Of a stretch of DNA of 64,000 nt, positions 48,203 to 55,845 are shown piece after piece. Made by a program: the position numbers and the translations under genes. Location of the stretch: the NCBI RefSeq assembly GCF_004005495.1, contig NZ_RZYA01000031.1, forward strand, positions 34,500-98,499, written 5' to 3'. This stretch comes from Streptomyces antnestii (GTDB lineage Bacteria; Actinomycetota; Actinomycetes; Streptomycetales; Streptomycetaceae). Positions within the stretch are counted from its first letter, which is position 1. The number at the start of each line of letters is the position of its first letter. The notes beneath the pieces are model-generated. The model made no database searches. It was given only the letters and a program-made list of their open reading frames with translations, and was not told where the DNA came from.

Positions 48203-48931
48203 TCACCCCGTGGTCGAGCCCCCGTCCACCGTGAACTCCGTGCCCGTGATGTACGAGGACGCGTCCGACGCCAGGAACAGGACCAGCTCGCCGACCTCCT
48301 CGGGGCGGCCGATGCGGCCGAGCGGCAGATGCGACCAGTCCTTGCCGGAGACCCCCGCGATCATCGGGGTGTCGATGGCGCCCGGGTGCACCGAGTTCAC
48401 GCGGATCCCGTAGCCCGCCAGGTCGAGCGCCGAGGACCGGGTCAGGCCGCGCAGGCCGAACTTCGTGGAGCCGTACGCCGCGTGGGAGGGGATGCCGATC
48501 AGGCCTGCCGTCGACGAGATGTTGACGATCGACCCGCCGCCCGCCTCCTTCATCGCGGGCACGACGGCCTGGATGCCGAGGAACGGGCCGAGGAGATTGA
48601 CCCGGATCAGCTGCTCGAAGTTCTCCAGGGTCTCCTGCTCGACGGGTGCGGTGCGCCACAGCGCCGCGTTGTTGACCAGTGCGTCGATCCGCCCGAAGGC
48701 ATCGAGCGTGGCACCGACGACCTCCGCCCAGCTGCCGGGGTCCGACACGTCGTGCCGCACGAACAGCCCTTGTTCTCCAAGGGACTTGGCGACCTCGCCG
48801 CCGTCCTCCTCCCGTATGTCCGTGACCACGACCCGCGCGCCGGCCGCCGCGGCGAGAGCGGCCTCCGCCGCGCCCTGGCCGCGCCCCGCACCCGTGATGA
48901 CGACGACCTTGCCGTCCAGTGACACCGTCAC
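48203..48931 (-). CDS. Short-chain dehydrogenase/reductase
   Basis: 242 residues, a classical SDR. VITGAGRGQGAAEA is the nucleotide-binding TGxxxGxG motif, VVTDIR with Asp suggests NAD(H), NNAA is the structural motif, and the catalytic Ser-Tyr-Lys set is NISS and YGSTKFG. It starts on a 4-nt GTGA overlap with the LLM oxidoreductase gene, so they form a two-gene operon. The substrate is unknown; similar enzymes act on steroid or polyketide alcohols. Confidence 0.9.
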   Translation of the reverse strand: MTVSLDGKVVVITGAGRGQGAAEAALAAAAGARVVVTDIREEDGGEVAKSLGEQGLFVRHDVSDPGSWAEVVGATLDAFGRIDALVNNAALWRTAPVEQETLENFEQLIRVNLLGPFLGIQAVVPAMKEAGGGSIVNISSTAGLIGIPSHAAYGSTKFGLRGLTRSSALDLAGYGIRVNSVHPGAIDTPMIAGVSGKDWSHLPLGRIGRPEEVGELVLFLASDASSYITGTEFTVDGGSTTG

Positions 48932-50052
48932 TTCGCCTCCAGAGCCCTGAAGTGGGGGATGACCTTCTCGCCCCACTGGCGGATGGTCTCCATGCATGCC
49001 TCCTGAGGGACCGTGCCCATCTGGATCAGGCACATCACCTCGTCCACACCGATCTCGCGGAGCCGCTCGACGTAACCGATCGCCGTCTCGGCCGAGCCGT
49101 AGGCGTGCTCGGCGTTGAAGGTGCCGGTGTCGACCGGGCGGGCCGGGATGTTGGCCTCGTGCAGTCTGGCGACCAGTTCCTCGCGGTCCTTGGCCATCGC
49201 CGCCACGTGGTCCTCGTCCTCCGCGTACGCCGTGGGTGCGGGGGAGTTGCCGTACCAGTGCGCGATCGACTCGGCGAAGAAGCGCTGGCCGCGCGTGCCG
49301 AGGCGCAGGGCGAGGTCCGCGTCGTCCAGGACGATCGTCGGGCAGAGCGCCGAGAGGTGGTCGTTGGCCTTGTCCGACACGAAGCGCTCGCCGGTGCGGG
49401 TCGCGATGGCCTCGTCGTAGACCTTGCGCATGGTGCGTACGTCGTCGGCGCCGGCGAAGCCCATCACCAGGGCGCCGATGCCGAGTTCGGCCGCGAGCTT
49501 GAGGGTGTCGTGCTTGGAGCAGGCCATGAAGAGCGGCGGGTGCGGGCCCTGGACCGGGCGCGGCAGGATCGCGCCGGGGCCGATGTCGAGGGAGCCGTGC
49601 CACTCGAACTCGTCCTCACGCCAGGCCGACGAGAGGATCCGCAGGGCCTCCTCCATCTGCGGATAGGTGTCGTCGGGGTCGACCCCGTACATCCGCATCT
49701 CCTGCTTCGTCGCGCCGCGCCCCGCGCCGATGTCGACGCGTCCGTCGCTCAGTACGTCGAGCATCGCGGCCCGTTCGGCGACCCGGACCGGGTGCTGGTA
49801 GCCGAAGGGCATCGTGACGACGCCGTGCCCGATGCGGATGCGGGACGTCCTGGCCGCGACCCAGGTCAGGAAGATCTCGGAGGCGCTCATGTGCGCGTAC
49901 TGGGTGAGGGAGTGGTGCTCGACCGCCCATACCCGGTCGAAGCCCATCTCCTCGGCGTAGACGGCCTGTTCGACGCAGTCCTTGATGACCCGGCGCTCGT
50001 TCTCGGGTGTCGGGTCGGCGAGCTGCGCCTCGAAGATCATGGAGAACTTCAC
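48928..50052 (-). CDS. LLM-class flavin-dependent oxidoreductase
   Basis: 374 residues with the luciferase-like barrel: MKFSMIFEAQL, EEMGFDRVWAVEHHSL, GHGVVTMPFGYQHPVRVAE, and SDGRVDIGAGRG. Members use FMN or F420 as cofactor; which applies is not evident. It heads a two-gene operon with the SDR, divergent from the padR gene, with candidate operators in the 96-bp gap. Confidence 0.9.
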   Translation of the reverse strand: MKFSMIFEAQLADPTPENERRVIKDCVEQAVYAEEMGFDRVWAVEHHSLTQYAHMSASEIFLTWVAARTSRIRIGHGVVTMPFGYQHPVRVAERAAMLDVLSDGRVDIGAGRGATKQEMRMYGVDPDDTYPQMEEALRILSSAWREDEFEWHGSLDIGPGAILPRPVQGPHPPLFMACSKHDTLKLAAELGIGALVMGFAGADDVRTMRKVYDEAIATRTGERFVSDKANDHLSALCPTIVLDDADLALRLGTRGQRFFAESIAHWYGNSPAPTAYAEDEDHVAAMAKDREELVARLHEANIPARPVDTGTFNAEHAYGSAETAIGYVERLREIGVDEVMCLIQMGTVPQEACMETIRQWGEKVIPHFRALEAK

Positions 50053-50082
50053 GTGGGGATCCTCCCGGTCCTCCCGCTGATG

Positions 50083-50103
50083 TTTCTAATAGAAATACTT
50101 CTA
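50083..50103. promoter_or_regulatory. Overlapping inverted repeats between LLM operon and padR
   Basis: Three half-sites follow one another: TTTCTA, then TAGAAA (1-nt spacer, 50083-50095), then TTCTA, so that TAGAA-ATAC-TTCTA is a second palindrome (50090-50103). The AT-rich cluster sits between the divergent LLM and padR starts and is a likely operator for PadR. Confidence 0.5.
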
Positions 50104-50148
50104 GCAGGCATAGGTGGGGCGGGGGAAGGGGCTACGTAGACTGCGTGC

Positions 50149-50754
50149 GTGGCGAAGAAGAAGGCGGTAGACGACGCGGACGGCGCGGAGCGCCCCGCAC
50201 TCCCGGCGACCAGCTGGGCGGTGCTCGGACTGCTCTCCTTCGGCGAGGAGCTGTCCGGCTACGACCTCAAGAAGTGGTCGGACTGGTCCCTGCGGTTCTT
50301 CTACTGGAGCCCGTCGTTCAGTCAGATCTACAGCGAGCTGAAGCGGCTGGAGCAGGCTGGTTACGCGACCTCGCGGATGGTCGCGCAGGAGACCGGCACC
50401 CGCGACAAGCGGGTCTACCGGATCACCGGGGAGGGCATGGAGGCCGTGCGGACCTGGGCCCGCGAGGCGCCCGTGGACCCGCCCGTCCTCAAGCACGGGC
50501 CCATGCTGCGGCTCTGGCTCGGGCACCTGCTCGAGATCCAGCAGATGCGTGAAGTGCTCGCCCGGCACCGGGAGTTCGCCGAGACGATGCGGCAGCGCGC
50601 GGAGGAGGACATGGAGGGCGCGAAGGCCAACGAGGCGTGGAGCTATCCGACGCTCACCCTCAAGTGGGCCGAGCGGTACTACGCCTCGGAGCGCGACCTC
50701 GCCGAGGCCATGCTCGCGGACATCGAGGAGCTGGAGCGCGGCAAACGGCCGTAG
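50149..50754 (+). CDS. PadR family transcriptional regulator
   Basis: 201 residues. The winged-helix domain is in the first 90 residues (SWAVLGLLSFGEELSGYDLKKW, then YSELKRLEQAGYATS and RVYRITGEGMEAVRTW), followed by the PadR C-terminal helical dimerisation domain (Vir_act_alpha_C-like). TAGACT ends six bases before the GTG, a leaderless start. It probably represses the divergent LLM-SDR operon. Its stop codon is the first bases of a 233-bp inverted-repeat element. Confidence 0.92.
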   Translation: MAKKKAVDDADGAERPALPATSWAVLGLLSFGEELSGYDLKKWSDWSLRFFYWSPSFSQIYSELKRLEQAGYATSRMVAQETGTRDKRVYRITGEGMEAVRTWAREAPVDPPVLKHGPMLRLWLGHLLEIQQMREVLARHREFAETMRQRAEEDMEGAKANEAWSYPTLTLKWAERYYASERDLAEAMLADIEELERGKRP

Positions 50755-50800
50755 GGGGCGTCTGGCAATCCCCCGCGGCGTCGCGACACCCGGCACGCAC

Positions 50801-50840
50801 TCCCCCACTCTCGGCTCCGCTCGAGCGGGGGGACCCCCAT
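50801..50840 (+). repeat. Internal direct repeat, copy 1
   Basis: A 40-nt unit (TCCCCCACTCTCGGCTCCGC, then TCGAGC and a G-run) that folds on itself through CCCCC/GGGGG and CTCGAG. A second copy begins 70 nt later. I recall this motif as widespread in Streptomyces intergenic DNA. Confidence 0.8.
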
Positions 50841-50870
50841 GCGGCGTTGCCGAAACGTCCGAGTAGCTCC

Positions 50871-50909
50871 TCCCCCACTCTCGGCTTCGCTCGAGCGGGG
50901 GACCCCCAT
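50871..50909 (+). repeat. Internal direct repeat, copy 2
   Basis: A 39-nt unit nearly identical to 50801-50840, with one C/T change and one G fewer in the G-run. It ends at the stop codon of the flavin reductase gene on the other strand. Confidence 0.8.
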
Positions 50910-51464
50910 CTAGGACGCTGCGGCGCCTTGCGATCGCACGCACCGGATGCCGCTCCTTGCTCCACGGGGAATTGTCAGACGCCCCCAGGCGCGCCGGAAG
51001 TAGAGCAGTGGCCCGGTGTCGCGGTGTGCGGTCAGGGAGGTGACCCGGCCGAGTGCGATGGCGTGGTCGCCGCCGTCGAGCACGTCGGTGAGCTCGCACT
51101 CGATCGTGGCGAGCGCCCCGTCGAGCAGCGGCGCCCCGTTGCCGCCCGGCCGCCACGGCGTGCCCGCGAACTTGTCGCCGCCGCTCACCGCGAAGCGCCG
51201 GCACAGCTCCCGCTGGTCCTCGGCGAGGACGTTGACCGCGAACCGGCCGGCCGCCCTGATCCGCGGCCAGGTCGTCGAGGTGTGGGCCGGACAGAAGCAG
51301 ACCAGGGGCGGGTCGAGCGAGACCGACGAGAAGGACTGCACGGCCATGCCGGCGGGGCGGCCGTCCGGTCCGAGGGCGGTGATCACCGCGACCCCCGTGC
51401 AGAATCCGGCGAGGGCGGACTTCAGGTCCTCGGGTGAGGTGGAGGGGTGGGTGGGGATCGGCAT
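50910..51464 (-). CDS. Flavin reductase family protein with element-derived C-terminus
   Basis: 184 residues. The flavin reductase-like domain (FMN-binding split barrel) reads LAGFCTGVAVITALGPDGRPAGMAVQSFSSVSLDPPLVCF, with GDHAIALGRVTSL and LLYFRRAWGRL at its natural end. Such enzymes supply reduced flavin to partner monooxygenases such as HsaA-type or LLM-type enzymes. The final about 20 residues (from TIPRGARSG) are encoded inside the inverted-repeat element and do not look like family sequence. ATG at 51464 is preferred over an upstream ATG at 51533. Divergent from fadD3. Confidence 0.88.
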   Translation of the reverse strand: MPIPTHPSTSPEDLKSALAGFCTGVAVITALGPDGRPAGMAVQSFSSVSLDPPLVCFCPAHTSTTWPRIRAAGRFAVNVLAEDQRELCRRFAVSGGDKFAGTPWRPGGNGAPLLDGALATIECELTDVLDGGDHAIALGRVTSLTAHRDTGPLLYFRRAWGRLTIPRGARSGIRCVRSQGAAAS

Positions 51465-51571
51465 CGAGGCCTCCAAGAATGCGCCTACCAGGTATATGCC
51501 TAACCGAAACACCTGTGATTGGATACCGGCCACGCTCGTACGTCAAGCAGCCCTGATCGCAGGGAGGGTTC

Positions 51572-53155
51572 GTGACCAGCCACACCCCACCGCGCACACT
51601 CGCCCAGCTCCCCGACTTCGCCGCCGCCGCGTACGGCGACCGGGAGGCCCTCGCCGACGGCGAGGTCCGCTGGAGCTTCACGCGGCTGCGCGACGAGATC
51701 GCCGCCGCCGCGCGCGGTGCCGTGGCCCACGGTATACGCCCCGGCACCCGCGTCGCGATCTGGGCGGCCAACAGCCGCCAGTGGATCCTCGCCGCACTCG
51801 GCGCGGTCGGCGCCGGCGCGGTCCTCGTCCCCGTCAACACCCGCTACAAGGCGGCGGAGGCGGCCGACATCATCCGCCGCAGCGGCGCCGAGGTCCTCTT
51901 CACGGAACGCGGCTTCCTCGGCACCGACTACGTCCACGCCCTGCGCGCGAGCGGCGAGGACCTGGGCGCCCTGCGCTCCACCGTCGTGCTCCGGGGCGAC
52001 GCGCACGGTGACGTCCTCGCCTGGGAGGCGTACCTCGAGGCGGGCGAAGGGGTCACCGGCACCGAACTCCTCGCCCGCGCCGCCACCGTCGGCCCCGACG
52101 ACATCGGCGACATCCTCTACACCTCCGGCACCACGGGCCGCTCCAAGGGCGTGATGACCAGCCACGCCCAGACGATCCGCCTCTACCAGGAGTGGTCGCG
52201 CCAGGTCACCCTGCGCACCGGCGACCGCTACCTCCTGGTCAACCCCTTCTTCCACACCTTCGGCTACAAGGCCGGCATCGTCGCCTGCCTCCTGAGCGGC
52301 GTCACCATGCTGCCCGAGGAGGTCTACGACACCGACCGCGTCCTGGAGCGCATCGCCGCCGAACGCGTCACCTGTCTGATGGGCCCGCCCACCGTCTTCC
52401 ACGGCCTGATCCACCACCCCCGCCGCCGCGAGGCCGACCTCTCCGCCCTTCGGCTCGCCGGAACCGGCGCCTCCGTCGTCCCGACCGAGCTCGTCGAGCA
52501 GATCCGCACCGAACTCGGCGCCCCCGACGTGTTCAACGCGTACGGCCTCACGGAATCCGGCGGCGTCGTCTCCGTCTGCCCCACGGACGCCGACGCGTGG
52601 ACCGTCGCGCACACCGTGGGCCGCCCGCTGCCCGGCACCGAGGTCCGCATCGTCTCCCCGCTCGGCGACACCCTGCCCACCGGCGAACCCGGCGAGGTCC
52701 AGGTGCGCGGCCACCACGTGATGCGCGGCTACCTCGACGACCCCGCCGCGACCCGCGAGGCCGTCACCGAGGACGGCTGGCTGCGCACCGGAGACATCGG
52801 CAACCTCGACGAGCGCGGCTTCCTCGCCATCACCGACCGGCTCAAGGACATGTACGTCGTGGGCGGGTTCAACGCCTATCCGGCCGAGGTCGAGAACACC
52901 CTGCTCGGACACGATCTGATCGCCGACGCCGCCGTCGTCGGCGCCCCCGACGCCCGGCTCGGCGAGGTCGGCGTCGCCTTCGTCGTCGTGTCCGGGCCCG
53001 TCACAGAGGAGGAGCTCACCGCCTGGACGCGGGAGCGCCTCGCCAACTTCAAGGTGCCGCGCCGCTTCGTGGCCGTCGAGGAGTTGCCCCGCAACGCGGG
53101 CGGCAAGCTCCTCAAGGGCGAGCTGCGGCGCGCGGCGAGAGAGGGAACGCCATGA
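51572..53155 (+). CDS. fadD3: FadD3-type acyl-CoA synthetase (HIP-CoA ligase-like)
   Basis: 527 residues, an ANL-superfamily ligase. The AMP-binding motif is YTSGTTGRSKGVMTSH, followed by YGLTESGG, and the hinge motifs GWLRTGDIG and RLKDMYVVGGFNAYPAEVE; the catalytic lysine is in GGKLLKGEL. In mycobacteria FadD3 activates HIP, the ring C/D remnant of cholesterol. The neighbours here (fadE30, ipdF, kstR2 and fadA6 orthologs) support the same role. It starts divergently from the flavin reductase gene and overlaps the next acyl-CoA dehydrogenase gene by 4 nt. Confidence 0.85.
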   Translation: MTSHTPPRTLAQLPDFAAAAYGDREALADGEVRWSFTRLRDEIAAAARGAVAHGIRPGTRVAIWAANSRQWILAALGAVGAGAVLVPVNTRYKAAEAADIIRRSGAEVLFTERGFLGTDYVHALRASGEDLGALRSTVVLRGDAHGDVLAWEAYLEAGEGVTGTELLARAATVGPDDIGDILYTSGTTGRSKGVMTSHAQTIRLYQEWSRQVTLRTGDRYLLVNPFFHTFGYKAGIVACLLSGVTMLPEEVYDTDRVLERIAAERVTCLMGPPTVFHGLIHHPRRREADLSALRLAGTGASVVPTELVEQIRTELGAPDVFNAYGLTESGGVVSVCPTDADAWTVAHTVGRPLPGTEVRIVSPLGDTLPTGEPGEVQVRGHHVMRGYLDDPAATREAVTEDGWLRTGDIGNLDERGFLAITDRLKDMYVVGGFNAYPAEVENTLLGHDLIADAAVVGAPDARLGEVGVAFVVVSGPVTEEELTAWTRERLANFKVPRRFVAVEELPRNAGGKLLKGELRRAAREGTP

Positions 53156-54189
53156 GATTCACCCCCGAACAGGACGAACTGCGCTCCGCCGTACGGGCCG
53201 TGCTCGCCCGGCACGAGGGCGCCGCCGCGTGGGGCCCGCTCACCGAGGGTGTCGGGGTGACGGGGCTCGGGATCCCCGAGGAGTACGGGGGCTTCGGCGG
53301 CGGCACCGTCGACACGTACGTCGTGATGGAGGAGCTGGGGCGGGTCCTCAGCCCGGTGCCCTACCTCGGCTCCGCCGTCCTCGCCGCGCAGGCCCTGGTC
53401 GCGGCCGGTGACGCGGGGGCCTGCGCCGAACTGCTGCCCGCGCTCGCCGACGGGTCCGCCGTGGGGGCGCTCGCGTGGGCCGAGGGCGGCAGCTGGGAGC
53501 CGGACGCGATCCGGGCCCGGGTGCGCGGGGGACTGCTCACCGGGGTGAAGGAGCACGTCCTGACCGGGGCCGGACGCCCGGACACCCTGCTCGTGCTCGC
53601 CCACGGCGACGACGGACTCGGTCTTTACCAAGTCCCGTGCGCGGAGGTCGAGTTCACTCTCCTGTCCACCATGGACCAGAGCCGCCCGCAGGCCCGCGTC
53701 GTCCTCGACCGGGCACCCGCCCGGCTCCTCGCCGCCGACGGTGACCGGATCCTGGCGCGCGTCCGTGACCTCGCCACCGCCGCGCTCGCCGCCGAACAGA
53801 CAGGCGCCGCCGCGCAGGCCCTCGCCGACACCGTCCAGTACGCCAGGGACCGGGTGCAGTTCGGGCGGCCCATCGGCTCCTTCCAGGCCGTCAAGCACCG
53901 CGTCGCCGAGCTGCACGTCCAGGTCGAGTACGCCCGCTCGCTGGCGCTCGCCGCCGCCCACGCCGATGCGGAGCCCTCACTCGCGGCGGCCGCCGGGTCC
54001 GCCTGCTCGGAGGCGTACGCCAAGGTCGCGGGCGAGATGATCCAGCTGCACGGCGGCATCGGCATCACCTGGGAACACCCGGCGCACCGGCACTTCAAGC
54101 GGGCACACGCGGCGCGCCAGTGGTTCGGCACCCCCGCCGCCCACCGGCGGCGCCTCGCCGACCGGCTCGGCCTCGTGCCGGTGGCGTAA
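53152..54189 (+). CDS. Acyl-CoA dehydrogenase, FadE33/FadE32-like small subunit
   Basis: 345 residues, shorter than homotetrameric acyl-CoA dehydrogenases. MRFTPEQDELRSAVRAVLARH begins the N-terminal helical domain, LGIPEEYGGFGGG follows, and the C-terminal domain has QFGRPIGSFQAVKHRVAELHVQVE and QLHGGIGITWEHPAHRHFKRA. The reduced middle domain is typical of the partner subunits of heteromeric FadE enzymes in steroid breakdown. Coupled to fadD3 by ATGA, as fadE31-33 follow fadD3 in mycobacteria; which FadE number fits best needs a tree. Confidence 0.88.
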   Translation: MRFTPEQDELRSAVRAVLARHEGAAAWGPLTEGVGVTGLGIPEEYGGFGGGTVDTYVVMEELGRVLSPVPYLGSAVLAAQALVAAGDAGACAELLPALADGSAVGALAWAEGGSWEPDAIRARVRGGLLTGVKEHVLTGAGRPDTLLVLAHGDDGLGLYQVPCAEVEFTLLSTMDQSRPQARVVLDRAPARLLAADGDRILARVRDLATAALAAEQTGAAAQALADTVQYARDRVQFGRPIGSFQAVKHRVAELHVQVEYARSLALAAAHADAEPSLAAAAGSACSEAYAKVAGEMIQLHGGIGITWEHPAHRHFKRAHAARQWFGTPAAHRRRLADRLGLVPVA

Positions 54190-54249
54190 TCTCGGCACGG
54201 CGGTCGTCGTCGACGCCGGCTCGTTGCGTGCCGGGGCGCGTCCGCCGAA

Positions 54250-54293
54250 GGCCGCGGACAACGAAAAAGAGGGCCGCGGACAACGAAAACGAG
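54250..54293 (+). repeat. 22-nt tandem duplication
   Basis: Two adjacent 22-nt units with the core GGCCGCGGACAACGAAAA, differing at one base. It lies in the 113-bp gap before the HutD gene and may carry its ribosome-binding site (GAGG) twice. Confidence 0.65.
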
Positions 54294-54302
54294 GATCCTG
54301 GC

Positions 54303-54848
54303 ATGACCGTACGACTGCTTCCCGCCGCCGACCGCGTGGCGGTCGCCTGGAAGAACGGCGGGGGGACGACGCGGGAGATCGCGGCCGAGCCGCCCGGGGC
54401 GGACATGGCCGCCTTCCGCTGGCGGGTGAGCATCGCGGACGTCGGCGGCGACGGACCGTTCTCCGTGTTCCCCGGCGTCGACCGGACGCTGACCCTGGTC
54501 GAGGGCGCCGGGATGGAGCTCGTGGTGGACGGCGAGGACCGCACCGTCGACGAGCGGTACGTGCCGCAGGACTTCCGCGGCGACGTCCCCACCGACTGCC
54601 GGCTCATCGACGGGCCGGTCGTCGACTTCAACGTGATGTGGCGCAGGGACGCCCCCGGCACACCCCCGTCGGTGGCCGTCGTCCGCGGCCGCCTGACCGT
54701 CACCGGCCCGGCCATGGTCGTCGTGCTCGACGACGGGGGCGCGGACATCGGCGGGCACGCGCTCGGCCGGTACGACGCCGCACTGGTGACCGACGAGGCC
54801 ACCGCGCTGCACGCCAGGGGCCGCACGGCCCTGATCACCTTCGCTTAG
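54303..54848 (+). CDS. HutD/Ves family protein
   Basis: 181 residues, a cupin-like HutD family member. VAVAWKNGGGTTREIAAEP is the family's N-terminal signature, followed by FRWRVSIADVGGDGPFSVFPGVDRTLTLVEG and FNVMWRR. HutD proteins occur with histidine-utilisation genes and Ves with cold-responsive genes; the reaction is unknown. It interrupts the steroid-type cluster, facing the fadE32-like gene, with a shared terminator between them. No hut genes are in the window. Confidence 0.88.
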   Translation: MTVRLLPAADRVAVAWKNGGGTTREIAAEPPGADMAAFRWRVSIADVGGDGPFSVFPGVDRTLTLVEGAGMELVVDGEDRTVDERYVPQDFRGDVPTDCRLIDGPVVDFNVMWRRDAPGTPPSVAVVRGRLTVTGPAMVVVLDDGGADIGGHALGRYDAALVTDEATALHARGRTALITFA

Positions 54849-54854
54849 TCCGGA

Positions 54855-54879
54855 AGGGCGCGCCGGAAAGGCGCGCCCT
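54855..54879. terminator. Bidirectional terminator between hutD and fadE32-like genes
   Basis: A perfect 10-bp GC stem with a GGAAA loop, between converging stops at 54848 and 54886. Confidence 0.75.
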
Positions 54880-54885
54880 GCCCGG

Positions 54886-55845
54886 TCAGGCGTCCAGTAC
54901 CTTCGCCCGGCACGCCGCCGGGGTGCCCCAGGCGTCCCGCAGGGGCCGGGCCTTGCGCAGCCACAGGGACAGGTCCAGTTCCTCGGTGTAGCCGATCGCC
55001 CCGTGGAGCTGGAGGGCCGCCCGCGCCGCCGCGTACGCCGCCTCGCCCGCCGTCACCTTCGCCGCCGCGATGTCCTCGGGCGCCAGGGACAGGGCCGCCC
55101 CGAACAGCAGCGGCCGCGCGAACTCCAGGCCGACGAGCGCGTCCGCGAGCCGGTGCTTCACCGCCTGGAAGGACCCGATGACCGTCCCGAACTGGGCGCG
55201 CTGCTTGGCGTACTCGACGGTCCGGTGCAGCAGCGCAAGGCCCACGCCGAGGGACTGCGCGGCGGTCAGGAACGTCGCAAGATCCGCCGCCCGCGCCGCC
55301 GCCTCCCGCACCTCGGGGCCGCGGGCGATGAGCGTGCCGCCCGCCGCGGGGGAGTGGAGGCGGCGCGCCGGGTCGGCGGACGGTACGAGCGGGCCGTGGC
55401 CGGACGCGAGGCGCAGCTCGTCACCCGTGACGACGAACACCGCGTCGGCGGCGTCCGCGTCGAGCACGTACGAGCCGTCCACGCCCAGGGACACCAGGGC
55501 GTCCCCGGCGGCGATCTGCGGCAGCCACTCCTTGGCGGCGTCGGGCAGACCGGCCAGGAGCCGGGCGACGGCGGCCGTCTCCACGACCGGCCCCGGTACC
55601 CCGTGACGCCCCAACTCCGTGTAGGCCACGGCCAGTTCCACCGGCAGCAGGCCCGCCCCGTCGTACTGCTCCGGCACGGCGAGGGCGAACACGCCCGTCT
55701 CGCCGAGCCGCGTCCACAGGGCCCGGCCGGGGCCGTGGTCGCCGGACGACCAGGCGCGCACCGTGCCGGGGGTGCCCGCGGCCGTCAGGAGCCGGTCCAG
55801 GGTGCGGCCGAACTCGGTCTGTTCCGCGTCGAGGAGGAACCTCAT
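54886..55845 (-). CDS. Acyl-CoA dehydrogenase, FadE32-like small subunit
   Basis: 319 residues, which is also the length I recall for mycobacterial FadE32. FLLDAEQTEFGRTLDRLL begins the N-terminal domain, FALAVPEQYDGAGLLPVE follows, and the C-terminal domain has QFGTVIGSFQAVKHRLADALVGLE and QLHGAIGYTEELDLSLWLRKA. The middle domain is short. It overlaps the larger acyl-CoA dehydrogenase gene by 1 nt (TGATG), which suggests the two subunits assemble as an alpha2beta2 complex. Confidence 0.88.
   Translation of the reverse strand: MRFLLDAEQTEFGRTLDRLLTAAGTPGTVRAWSSGDHGPGRALWTRLGETGVFALAVPEQYDGAGLLPVELAVAYTELGRHGVPGPVVETAAVARLLAGLPDAAKEWLPQIAAGDALVSLGVDGSYVLDADAADAVFVVTGDELRLASGHGPLVPSADPARRLHSPAAGGTLIARGPEVREAAARAADLATFLTAAQSLGVGLALLHRTVEYAKQRAQFGTVIGSFQAVKHRLADALVGLEFARPLLFGAALSLAPEDIAAAKVTAGEAAYAAARAALQLHGAIGYTEELDLSLWLRKARPLRDAWGTPAACRAKVLDA

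Larger units (their letters stand above)
50754..50986. mobile_element. MITE-like element with terminal inverted repeats
   Basis: The 25-nt ends starting GGGGGCGTCTG are reverse complements at 22 of 25 positions; the next about 18 nt on each side are also related, differing only by transitions. Inside lie two direct copies of another short repeat. There is no open frame of its own. It touches the padR stop at the left and supplies the 3' end of the flavin reductase gene at the right. No target duplication is obvious. Confidence 0.65.

Noticed and set aside
50754..50986. CRISPR-like array from the two 40-nt repeats
   Set aside because: Only two units, self-complementary, no spacer series, no cas genes; better explained as nested intergenic repeats.
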